The translations under genes were made by a program, and so were the position numbers. A model generated the notes under the pieces. That model was given only the letters and a program-made list of their open reading frames with translations. It did no database searches and was not told where the DNA came from. DNA of 42,115 nucleotides from Enterobacter sp. ENT03. GTDB taxonomy: Bacteria; Pseudomonadota; Gammaproteobacteria; Enterobacterales; Enterobacteriaceae. The stretch spans positions 1-42,115 of the forward strand of contig NZ_JAHUXA010000026.1 in NCBI RefSeq assembly GCF_019218745.1, written 5' to 3'. Below are positions 19,885 to 28,809 of this stretch, in pieces. Every line of letters starts with the position of its first letter. The stretch's first letter is position 1.

Positions 19885-21945
19885 TTAGCGTTTCATCTGC
19901 GACAGAATATTGCTGCACTGGTTTTCCTCGCCTTCCGACGGGGAGATCAGCGCCAGCAGCGCGGCAGCTGGCGTCACCAGCGTAGCCAGCGCAGCGGCCA
20001 CGGCACCACGGGCGATCAGCGGACCTGGCTTAACGCCCGCTTGCGGATCTTTGAACGAACCCCGGACGTATAGCGGCGAGCGTAGCGTGACGATACGCAC
20101 GCCCTTACTTTCCGGATTGATGGTCAGATCCAGCTGTTCCGCCGCCATGCTGGCGGTGCCGGTCACGTTGATAATGGCGTTTTCCGTATCGAAGGCGAAA
20201 ATACGCGGTCGCGCCACGCCGTTCACCAGATCCATGTTCGCCGCCGCGCAGTTCACCCGCACTTCATCGTCGCCGAAGATCTGCCCGACAATAAAGTTAC
20301 CGACGTTCAGCCCAAGAATTTCCATCAGGTTGCGACTGATCACCCCGTCGTTCATCAGCAGTTTGAGATTACCGTTACTGGTGCCGAGCAGCGCGGCGAT
20401 AGAGTTACCGGTGCCGCGGAATTCCGCGTCGCCATTCATCTCACCGATGGTTTTCTGCATCAGTTCAACATCCGGCATCAGCTGTTTTAGCTTCAGTCGG
20501 CGCGCCTGGATTTCTGCGCGGCCCTGCATCGGCTTTTTGTCGCCTTCCAGATGAATATTGGAGTTGATGGTGCCGCCCGCCATGCCGAACTTCAGCGGCT
20601 GCAAACGCAGATCGGCATTTTTGAGAATAATATGGGTGGTGAGATCGCTCAGCGGCAGCGAGCTGCCGTGCTCAATGCGACGTCCTTTGAAGCGCACATC
20701 GGCGTCCATCACGTCCCACTTGTCGGTTTCGAAACGGTCATACGGCAGCACTTTGCCCGCCGGCTGGTTGCTCTTCTCGCCTTTTTTCTCTTCCGAGCGT
20801 TTTGACTGTTCCGCGCCTTTGCCGCTGTCCACCCCGATTAACGGCCCCAGATCCGCCAGACGCAGCTGACGGGATTCCAGATCGCCTTCCAGCTTCGGAC
20901 GCGGTTTGCCGGTGGTATAGGTCAGCGAGCCGTGAATGTCGCTGTCACCGATGCGGCCATTGAAGTTGCGGTAATCATAAACCGAGCTTTTTTCAGCGTC
21001 GATTTTTGCCACCAGACGCCCGTCGGTTTCAAACGGCGGGGTGTCCGGCAGCAGTACGCCGGTCAGATCGTAGAGTTCGCCCAGCGAGTCGCCGGCGAAT
21101 TTCAGCTTCAGATCGACGCCGCCCATTTTCATCGGATCGCTCACCGTGCCGACAAAGGCCACGCGGGTATTACCGGAGCGGAAATCTGCCTGAACCGGGA
21201 ACGGTGTGCCTTCGCTTTTCAGCGCCAGCATACCGCCGATCTTACCGCTGCCAGTCAGCGGCTGGCCGTTGTAGCGCCCTTTGGCTTTCAGGCCGAATAC
21301 GTAGTCACCGACGTTCGCGTTTTTATCTTTATCCGAACCGGTCACTTCGTTGAATGGCAGCGGTTTGCCCAGCGGATCGACCATGATCTCAATGTCCGCA
21401 CGGCTCACTTTATCGTCAATATCTATACGTCCGCGGTCGAACAGAATATTGTCCAGCTGGAATGACCAGGACGACGGCTGCGCGTTTTCATCTTTTGGCT
21501 TGCTGTCGCTGGCGAGGTTAAAGGTCCAGTTGTTGTTCTTTTCTGAGAGCCGGATCAGCCGCGCGTCTGGCTGCTGGAATTTGATCCACGGCAGGTACAC
21601 GGTTTTGGTGAGCAGCGCCAGCGGTGCGAGCGTCGCTTCGACGCGCGGCAGATGCACCATGGTCACCGCAGGAATATCGGGGGGATTGCCGAGCACCACG
21701 TCTTCAGCGTGCACGTGCGGCCAGGGGATCCAGCTGCGCCAGCCGGTTTCCTGTTTCTGGCGTTCCCATACCACGCCCAGGTCGCCGCGAATGGCAAAGG
21801 GACGGTTCAGCTCCGTCGACACTTTTTCGTTGATTGTCGGTTTGAGCCGGTTCCAGTCGAACGTCGCAATGATAATGATCGCAATGGCGATCAAGACCAC
21901 AAGGGTTCCAATGACGGCGGTGATGATTTTGCCGGTTTTAGTCAT
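19885..21945 (-). CDS. yhjG: AsmA family protein YhjG
   Basis: Large AsmA-like protein, a family implicated in inner-to-outer membrane lipid transport; the exact role of YhjG is unknown. The 686 residues begin with one membrane helix (IITAVIGTLVVLIAIAIIIIATF), followed by the AsmA N-terminal DWNRLKPTINEKVSTELNRPFAIRGDL and a long beta-rich periplasmic region. A second hydrophobic stretch rich in Ala (ARGAVAAALATLVTPAAALLALI) is near the C terminus. Length equals E. coli YhjG. AGGAAGGAT precedes the start. In E. coli its neighbour on this side is yhjE; here it is dlhH. Confidence 0.93.
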   Translation of the reverse strand: MTKTGKIITAVIGTLVVLIAIAIIIIATFDWNRLKPTINEKVSTELNRPFAIRGDLGVVWERQKQETGWRSWIPWPHVHAEDVVLGNPPDIPAVTMVHLPRVEATLAPLALLTKTVYLPWIKFQQPDARLIRLSEKNNNWTFNLASDSKPKDENAQPSSWSFQLDNILFDRGRIDIDDKVSRADIEIMVDPLGKPLPFNEVTGSDKDKNANVGDYVFGLKAKGRYNGQPLTGSGKIGGMLALKSEGTPFPVQADFRSGNTRVAFVGTVSDPMKMGGVDLKLKFAGDSLGELYDLTGVLLPDTPPFETDGRLVAKIDAEKSSVYDYRNFNGRIGDSDIHGSLTYTTGKPRPKLEGDLESRQLRLADLGPLIGVDSGKGAEQSKRSEEKKGEKSNQPAGKVLPYDRFETDKWDVMDADVRFKGRRIEHGSSLPLSDLTTHIILKNADLRLQPLKFGMAGGTINSNIHLEGDKKPMQGRAEIQARRLKLKQLMPDVELMQKTIGEMNGDAEFRGTGNSIAALLGTSNGNLKLLMNDGVISRNLMEILGLNVGNFIVGQIFGDDEVRVNCAAANMDLVNGVARPRIFAFDTENAIINVTGTASMAAEQLDLTINPESKGVRIVTLRSPLYVRGSFKDPQAGVKPGPLIARGAVAAALATLVTPAAALLALISPSEGEENQCSNILSQMKR

Positions 21946-22046
21946 GCCTGTATCCTTCCTGTCTTCTCCTGCCTGTCATAAAGATAGCTGAGACTGACAA
22001 AAAGGGCAGAATGACTGCGTAATCAGGCAGATATTACCGCCAGGAT

Positions 22047-22817
22047 TTACAGCGACAGGATCACACGGTCAAGATTTTCCAGCGGAACCGGACGGGAGAG
22101 GAAGTAACCCTGTGCGGCTGCGGCAGGCGAAGCCTGTACGTCGCGCCACTCTTCCAGCGTTTCAACGCCTTCCACAATCACACCCTGACAATAGTGGTTC
22201 ATCAGGTGCAGCAGTTGGGTGAACAGATTGCGGCCTTCCGGGGTCTGACGCAGCATGATAAACAGATCGCGGGCGACTTTAATGTAGTCGTAACGCACTT
22301 CGCTCAGCGCCGAGAAGTTCGCCATGCCGGTGCCAAAATCATCCAGCCACAGCGGGCCAATCTCACAAATGGCGGCAAAAGAGACATCATCCGGCAGGCG
22401 GATGTGCTCCACCAGCTCGAAGCGCAGCCACGGCAGGGTATTAATCAGCTCGATCAGCGGTTGATACTGGCGCATGGCCAGCAGCGTCGGCCCATCGACG
22501 TTCACTGACGCCAGGATGCCGTGCTGCATAAAAAAATCATGCTGCCGGGCCAGCAGTCTGACCTGCTCTTCAACCACGTCAACACGCTGACGCACCGCCA
22601 CTTCCGCGAAGTAGCGATCCGGCGCAATGCGCTGGCCGGGATCGGACGGGTGCGTGACGATAGTCAGGACCTCAATCGCCATCAGATGGCCGTCAGTTTT
22701 GTAGATGGGCTGATAGGTATAAGCACGTTCGCACTGCAACCAGTACCGTCGCTCCTGCAAGCTTTCAACGCTTGCCTCCGGAATGTTTAGCTGCTGGATA
22801 ACCTGCTTTAACTTCAT
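22047..22817 (-). CDS. pdeH: Cyclic-di-GMP phosphodiesterase PdeH (EAL domain only)
   Basis: Hydrolyses c-di-GMP to pGpG. In E. coli PdeH (YhjH) keeps c-di-GMP low so that YcgR does not brake the flagella. The 256 residues form a stand-alone EAL domain. The name motif reads EVL (49-51; ELL in E. coli as I recall it), with N106, E134 (FELVE), DD at 159-160 (WLDDFGTG), K180 and EGVET at 216-220, so the metal and catalytic residues are retained. A sigma-28 promoter lies upstream. It is divergent from kdgK. Confidence 0.95.
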   Translation of the reverse strand: MKLKQVIQQLNIPEASVESLQERRYWLQCERAYTYQPIYKTDGHLMAIEVLTIVTHPSDPGQRIAPDRYFAEVAVRQRVDVVEEQVRLLARQHDFFMQHGILASVNVDGPTLLAMRQYQPLIELINTLPWLRFELVEHIRLPDDVSFAAICEIGPLWLDDFGTGMANFSALSEVRYDYIKVARDLFIMLRQTPEGRNLFTQLLHLMNHYCQGVIVEGVETLEEWRDVQASPAAAAQGYFLSRPVPLENLDRVILSL

Positions 22818-22871
22818 TATCAGTCTGCCCTGTTGAAATGAGTGAGTGGCCTGTCGGAACTCGTCATTGAG

Positions 22872-22898
22872 TTATCGGCGGGCAGCCACAGAACTTTA
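22872..22898 (-). promoter_or_regulatory. Sigma-28 (FliA) flagellar class 3 promoter of pdeH
   Basis: On the minus strand TAAAGTTC (22898-22891), 11 bases, then GCCGATAA (22879-22872). The consensus is TAAAGTTT-N11-GCCGATAA, so only one base differs. It lies 55 bases before the pdeH start codon and places c-di-GMP degradation under flagellar late-gene control. Confidence 0.92.
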
Positions 22899-22971
22899 TG
22901 TTCACTTAAAAGGCAATGTGGAAAAACTGAATGCAGAATCTGCACGGAATACGCGCCAGCTCAAAAAAATT

Positions 22972-22988
22972 ATGGAACGTTGTTTTAA
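22972..22988 (+). promoter_or_regulatory. Candidate KdgR operator upstream of kdgK
   Basis: ATGGAACGTTGTTTTAA resembles the KdgR palindrome (ATGAAACATTGTTTCAT core) at 13 of 17 positions. It is 65 bases before the kdgK start. KdgR, an IclR-family repressor, controls pectin/hexuronate genes including kdgK. A motif scan would be needed to rank this match. Confidence 0.6.
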
Positions 22989-23053
22989 TATGATTGACCA
23001 CGAAACACCCACAACGCAAACTACTGTCCATCATCCCGATTCAGGTTACGACT

Positions 23054-23983
23054 ATGTCCAGGAAAATTGCCGTCATTGGCGAATGCATGATTGAACTGTC
23101 ACAAAAAGGCTCCGAGGTTAACCGTGGCTTTGGTGGCGATACCTTAAACACCTCCGTGTATATCGCTCGCCAGGTCGAACCTGAGGCTCTGACGGTGCAC
23201 TACGTCACCGCGCTCGGCACGGATAATTTCAGCCAGCAGATGCTGGACGCCTGGCAGAGTGAGAACGTGGATACGGGCCTGACGCAGCGCATGGAAAACC
23301 GCCTGCCGGGGCTGTACTACATCGAAACTGACAGCACCGGCGAGCGCACCTTCTATTACTGGCGTAACGAAGCGGCGGCAAAATTCTGGCTGGAAAGCGA
23401 ACAGTCTGCCGCCATCTGTGAAGAGCTGGCGACGTTCGATTACCTGTATCTGAGCGGCATCAGCCTTGCGATTTTAAGCCCTGCCAGCCGTGACAAACTG
23501 CTGTCGTTGCTGCGTGAATGCCGCGCCAATGGCGGCAAGGTGATTTTCGACAACAACTACCGTCCGCGCCTGTGGGCCAGCAAAGAAGAGACGCAGCAGG
23601 TATATCAGCAGATGCTGGAATGCACCGACATCGCGTTCCTGACGCTGGATGATGAAGACGCCCTGTGGGGCCAGCAGCCGGTGGAAGACGTGATCGCCCG
23701 TACCCATGCGGCGGGTGTGACAGAAGTGGTGGTCAAACGTGGCGCAGAATCATGCCTGGTGTCGGTTGCCGGTGAAGCGGTGATTGACGTACCGGCGGTG
23801 AAACTGCCGAAAGAGAAGGTGATCGATACCACCGCGGCGGGCGATTCCTTCAGCGCAGGCTATCTGGCGGTGCGTCTGACCGGTGGCGATGCAGAAGCGG
23901 CGGCAAAACGCGGGCATCTGACGGCCAGTACGGTGATCCAGTATCGCGGGGCGATTATTCCCCGCGAGGCGATGCCGCAGTAA
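23054..23983 (+). CDS. kdgK: 2-keto-3-deoxygluconate kinase KdgK
   Basis: PfkB-family sugar kinase that phosphorylates 2-keto-3-deoxygluconate to KDPG, joining hexuronate breakdown to the Entner-Doudoroff pathway. From ATG 23054 it has 309 residues, the E. coli length. The PfkB signature 2, DTTAAGDSFSAGYLA, has the catalytic aspartate; GFGGDTLNTSVYIAR is the N-terminal substrate region. An upstream start at 22994 would add 20 unrelated residues and cover the control region. Downstream it converges with yhjJ across a palindromic repeat. Confidence 0.96.
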   Translation: MSRKIAVIGECMIELSQKGSEVNRGFGGDTLNTSVYIARQVEPEALTVHYVTALGTDNFSQQMLDAWQSENVDTGLTQRMENRLPGLYYIETDSTGERTFYYWRNEAAAKFWLESEQSAAICEELATFDYLYLSGISLAILSPASRDKLLSLLRECRANGGKVIFDNNYRPRLWASKEETQQVYQQMLECTDIAFLTLDDEDALWGQQPVEDVIARTHAAGVTEVVVKRGAESCLVSVAGEAVIDVPAVKLPKEKVIDTTAAGDSFSAGYLAVRLTGGDAEAAAKRGHLTASTVIQYRGAIIPREAMPQ

Positions 23984-23992
23984 AAATAACAT

Positions 23993-24038
23993 CCCCTCAC
24001 TCCGGCCCTCTCCCACTGGGAAAGGGTTAGGGTGAGGG
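23993..24038. repeat. Palindromic intergenic repeat (copy 2)
   Basis: CCCCTCACTCCGGCCCTCTC and its near inverse GGGAAAGGGTTAGGGTGAGGG form one long imperfect hairpin with a very short loop. It belongs to the same family as 7865-7957 and 41964-41991. It sits between the convergent ends of kdgK and yhjJ. Confidence 0.85.
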
Positions 24039-24051
24039 AAAACGCCTGGTT

Positions 24052-25545
24052 CTAGCGCTGGGCCGGGGGAATATCTGACACGTCCTGATGCACATCATCA
24101 TTCACCGGGACGGGCGCATGCGTGGCGGGCAACATAATGTTTTCCCAGGTGGCCTGCAGATCCTTCATGTTGACCTCCTGCTCACCCTTCGGCTGTAGCA
24201 ATACCAGCGCCATTTCCTGTGACAGCTGCTGGCGCAGATCCTGATTCAGCATCTCCAGCGTCAGGCTGTTCAGGAAATCCTGACGCAGCTTCTGATACTG
24301 CTCCGGCGCAATATCCACCACCTGATTTTGCAGCGAACGCATCCGCTGGCCGATCAGCACGTCGGTATCGGTGCGGGCGTAAGTGGCAAACAGTTTTTGT
24401 AGCTCCAGATTCTTTTGCGCGACCAGCGCATTGAACTCTTCTGCCGACAGACCGTTATCCCGCACTTTCGCCAGCTCACGCGCGATGGTGCCGAGGTTAC
24501 TGTTCAGCTTGTCATTCGGGGATTCAACGTTGATGGCGCACTGGGCGCGCTGGAAAAGCACCCGGCAGTCAAAACCGAGGCCAATCTCTTTGGCGTTGTT
24601 TTTACTCAGCGTCTGCTGCACATGCCAGAACAGCGCTTCGCGGGCTAAATCGGCGCGCCAGTAGCGTAACAGAGCAGAGGATTCGCGGATGGGCTGCCAG
24701 GCGGTGTCCCACATAATAGAGAGCCGATCCTGGCGTACCGCGTCACTCATAATACTTACAGATTCTCGCGGCAGTGGCGATAACGTCGGTACCGGTGCTG
24801 GCGTGCTGCGTTTACCCTTCAGCTCACCGAAGGTTTTGCCGATCTGTTCCGAAACGGTGCGGCTGTCGATATTGCCCACCACGATCAGCGTCATGGCATC
24901 CGGGGTGTACCATTTCTGATAGAACGACTTCACCTGTTCGGCATCCACTGGCTGTTTTAGCACATCAGCAGGATCGTGGCCCAGCAGGGACGAGCCTTTC
25001 AGACGGTAGCGCCACCAGCTGTCTTTGGTATCCAGCGGCCAGGTCGCCACCATATCCTGATTCGCCAGCGCATGGTTGACGGTTTCCGGGGTGATGGTCA
25101 GCTTGCCTGCGGTATCAGCCAGATACGCCAGCGACTCTTTCAGCAGGTCGTTACGGTTATTGGGCAGACTCAGATTAAACAGCGTGTATTCGTAGGAGAC
25201 CACGGCGGGCGGGAGCGGGCGTTTCGGATCGATGCCCTGCTGCCACAGCGAACGCGCCTGGGCAGGCTCAAGGCCGCCGCTGTGCGTCAGCGCAATACGG
25301 GGAATAACATGGCTAAACCCGCTCTGCTGGGTACTTTCGGTGAGCGAGCCGGTATTAATTAACAGGCGAATTTCGACACGATCGCTGGGGCGCTGTGGGG
25401 TGGACAACACCTGCCACTGAAAACCATTCGCCAGCGTTCCCTGTTGCCAGGCCGGGTCGGGCTGGAGCGCATCCGCCTGCACATGACCGGCGGCAACCAT
25501 CATCAGCAAGCCGCCAGTGAAGAGTCGAATTTTTGTGCCCTGCAT
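24052..25545 (-). CDS. yhjJ: Periplasmic M16-like protein YhjJ, zinc motif lost
   Basis: Predicted secreted relative of M16 zinc peptidases (insulinase/PqqL type) with no established function. The 497 residues start with a signal peptide (IRLFTGGLLMMVAAGHVQA, cleavage near 24). The first M16 domain reads GFSHVIPRIAL at 77-87, where an active peptidase has HxxEH; the Glu and second His are absent, so it is probably not a peptidase. A second M16-like domain occupies about 190-370 (FYQKWYTPDAMTLIVVGNID). E. coli YhjJ is 498 residues. Confidence 0.9.
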   Translation of the reverse strand: MQGTKIRLFTGGLLMMVAAGHVQADALQPDPAWQQGTLANGFQWQVLSTPQRPSDRVEIRLLINTGSLTESTQQSGFSHVIPRIALTHSGGLEPAQARSLWQQGIDPKRPLPPAVVSYEYTLFNLSLPNNRNDLLKESLAYLADTAGKLTITPETVNHALANQDMVATWPLDTKDSWWRYRLKGSSLLGHDPADVLKQPVDAEQVKSFYQKWYTPDAMTLIVVGNIDSRTVSEQIGKTFGELKGKRSTPAPVPTLSPLPRESVSIMSDAVRQDRLSIMWDTAWQPIRESSALLRYWRADLAREALFWHVQQTLSKNNAKEIGLGFDCRVLFQRAQCAINVESPNDKLNSNLGTIARELAKVRDNGLSAEEFNALVAQKNLELQKLFATYARTDTDVLIGQRMRSLQNQVVDIAPEQYQKLRQDFLNSLTLEMLNQDLRQQLSQEMALVLLQPKGEQEVNMKDLQATWENIMLPATHAPVPVNDDVHQDVSDIPPAQR

Positions 25546-25576
25546 GTGAACCCCTGATCAACATTCCTGGTTAAAT

Positions 25577-25599
25577 GACCGCCCCATTGCCGGGCAGTC
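25577..25599 (-). other. Stem-loop in the dctA-yhjJ gap
   Basis: GACCGCCC (25577-25584) pairs with GGGCAGTC (25592-25599), eight pairs with one G-U on the minus-strand transcript and a 7-base loop. It lies about 30 bases before the yhjJ start and 130 after dctA. No clear T-run follows, so it may be a weak dctA terminator or a leader structure. I see no other strong signal in this 185-base gap. Confidence 0.35.
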
Positions 25600-25730
25600 T
25601 AAGAGATGACGACAAACACTTCGTGTTAGACAGCGTAAAAAGCGAAACGTCACGTCGGGAAGTGAAATTTTGGGTAATTATGCGCAGGTGCCCGCCGCAC
25701 CACAAGGGACGACGGGTCTAAGTGGCGAAA

Positions 25731-27056
<1,326 letters not shown>

Positions 27057-27114
27057 TTAGGTTTGCCTGCGGCTTTAAAATAACACCCGATAAACATGAC
27101 AGAAATAAATTTAC

Positions 27115-27126
27115 TTCAAATTTGAA
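27115..27126. promoter_or_regulatory. Perfect 12-base palindrome upstream of dctA
   Basis: TTCAAATTTGAA reads the same on both strands and lies 98 bases before the dctA start in an A/T-rich stretch of the 157-base gap after pdeK. Short A/T palindromes occur by chance, so this is only a candidate operator (for example for DcuR). Confidence 0.25.
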
Positions 27127-27174
27127 ACAACATTGTTAAGAACTTTGAACTGACTCGCACAAGCGTAAAACAGA

Positions 27175-28683
27175 CTATTCCTTGTCGTCTTCCGGCGAGG
27201 CGGCAAAATAACGGGCTTCAAACGCCTCCGGCGACATGGCAGGGGCGAATAAAAATCCCTGCGCCATACTGACACCCGCCGCGGCAAGCCACTCGCGCTG
27301 GGCGTCGGTTTCCACGCCTTCGGCAATGATGCCAAGGTCAAGGCTGCGCGCCATATGGATAATCGCTGATACCATGCTGCTATCGTCCGGCAGGCCGTCG
27401 ACAAAGGTTTTATCCACCTTCAGCAGATCCACCGGCAGCGATTTCATATGGTGTAGCTGGCGCAGGCCTGCATACCCCATACCAAAATCATCCAGCGCGA
27501 TACGCACCCCGGCGTTACGCAGCGGGCGCAGAATGTCCACCGCCGTCTGGGGATCGTCAATGCGACGACTTTCGGTCACTTCAAGGATCAGCGTACCCGG
27601 CGCAATACGATAGCGGTTCAGCAGCGCCAGCAGATCCGGCACCATCGCATGATGCATCAGTTGCAGCGCTGAAAGGTTCACCGACAGCGGCAGCGTAATG
27701 CCGCGCGCCTGCCAGGTGGCCAGCTGACGACAGGCCGCCTCCAGCACCCGGTAACCCACGGTCACCATCAGACCGGCATTTTCGATGCGTTCAATCAGCC
27801 CTTCCGGCAACGTCCAGCTGCCGTCCGGCTGGCGTACGCGCAGCAGCGCTTCGGCACCCTGCAGGCCACCGGTGGCCAGCTCAACCTGCGGTTGCAGCCA
27901 GATGGTGTACTGATGATTATCCAGCGCGGCGAGTATCGCCTTATGGGCCGATCCGGCTCCCGGACGGTTCGCCTCGTCGTGTTGCGGCAGTGCCAGTTGT
28001 TGATGACGGTTATAGCTGCGTACCAGCATGCCAATTTCATCATCATGGTGATGGCGCGGTAGCGCGAGCTGATGCCCCGGCTGTTCATGCTGCGGTAGAT
28101 CGTTCAGTTCACGCGCAATGCGGCGCAGCGGGTGCACAATCAGGCGGTTGATACACCAGGTGATCGCCACGGTGATCATCAGCGTAAGCAGTAAGTAAGC
28201 CGTCACTAACGTCGACAGCGTACTCATCACGAATTTATACATGCGGTACGAATCCGCCTGTAATACCAGATACGCCAGCGGCTGCGGGTTAGCCGGACGT
28301 TGCAAAGAGTAGATGGGCAGTGAGATCTGCACCGGCAGTTCAAACAGCCGGGTAATAGTTACCGGCACCGGACGTTCAGGAATAAAGCGCATGCGCAGCG
28401 CCTGGAACTGGTTGGGCAGCACGACATCGGCACGGCTGACCACGCCCGCCGGCTGAATACCTTTCAGGATGGTTTCTGCGTCAACAATATCGCCTTTCAG
28501 GATGGCGGAGGAGAGTGGCTCGCGCACCGAGCGGGCAATGCTTTCCAGTTGCGTGGCTGTGTTATAGCGGTTTTGCTGCACAAAATGAAAGAGCAAAATA
28601 ACGCAAAAAATGAATACAAAAAGCATAGAGACGGCTGACACCATCGCCATTTGTTTAATGGTTAATGAACGGCTGACGCGCAA
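27175..28683 (-). CDS. pdeK: Cyclic-di-GMP phosphodiesterase PdeK, short form without GGDEF domain
   Basis: Membrane c-di-GMP phosphodiesterase (YhjK in E. coli) next to the cellulose genes. From TTG 28683 (GGAG seven bases before; relatives begin [11 protein letters not shown]) it has 502 residues against about 649 in E. coli. Order: membrane helix (about 12-35), periplasmic sensor (36-148), second helix (152-182), HAMP-like segment ending [14 protein letters not shown] (to 225), a short linker, and an EAL domain (about 250-495). EAL catalytic residues remain: [33 protein letters not shown] and EGVET. The degenerate GGDEF domain that E. coli has between HAMP and EAL is absent. An upstream GTG at 28710 is less likely. 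Confidence 0.9.
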   Translation of the reverse strand: MRVSRSLTIKQMAMVSAVSMLFVFIFCVILLFHFVQQNRYNTATQLESIARSVREPLSSAILKGDIVDAETILKGIQPAGVVSRADVVLPNQFQALRMRFIPERPVPVTITRLFELPVQISLPIYSLQRPANPQPLAYLVLQADSYRMYKFVMSTLSTLVTAYLLLTLMITVAITWCINRLIVHPLRRIARELNDLPQHEQPGHQLALPRHHHDDEIGMLVRSYNRHQQLALPQHDEANRPGAGSAHKAILAALDNHQYTIWLQPQVELATGGLQGAEALLRVRQPDGSWTLPEGLIERIENAGLMVTVGYRVLEAACRQLATWQARGITLPLSVNLSALQLMHHAMVPDLLALLNRYRIAPGTLILEVTESRRIDDPQTAVDILRPLRNAGVRIALDDFGMGYAGLRQLHHMKSLPVDLLKVDKTFVDGLPDDSSMVSAIIHMARSLDLGIIAEGVETDAQREWLAAAGVSMAQGFLFAPAMSPEAFEARYFAASPEDDKE

Positions 28684-28809
28684 ATTGTTTCTCCGGAATA
28701 CTCTTAACACGAAAAGTAACCAGCTGTTACCTTACCGCCGCCAGAGTATACCCTATCGCGGCGTCATTAAGAGACTGTCCGGGGGATATAAGATAATTTT
28801 ACATTCCCG

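Noticed and set aside
28684-28710. Upstream GTG start of pdeK adding nine residues
   Set aside because: The TTG at 28683 has GGAG at a proper distance and gives the family N terminus; the extra residues cover that ribosome-binding site.
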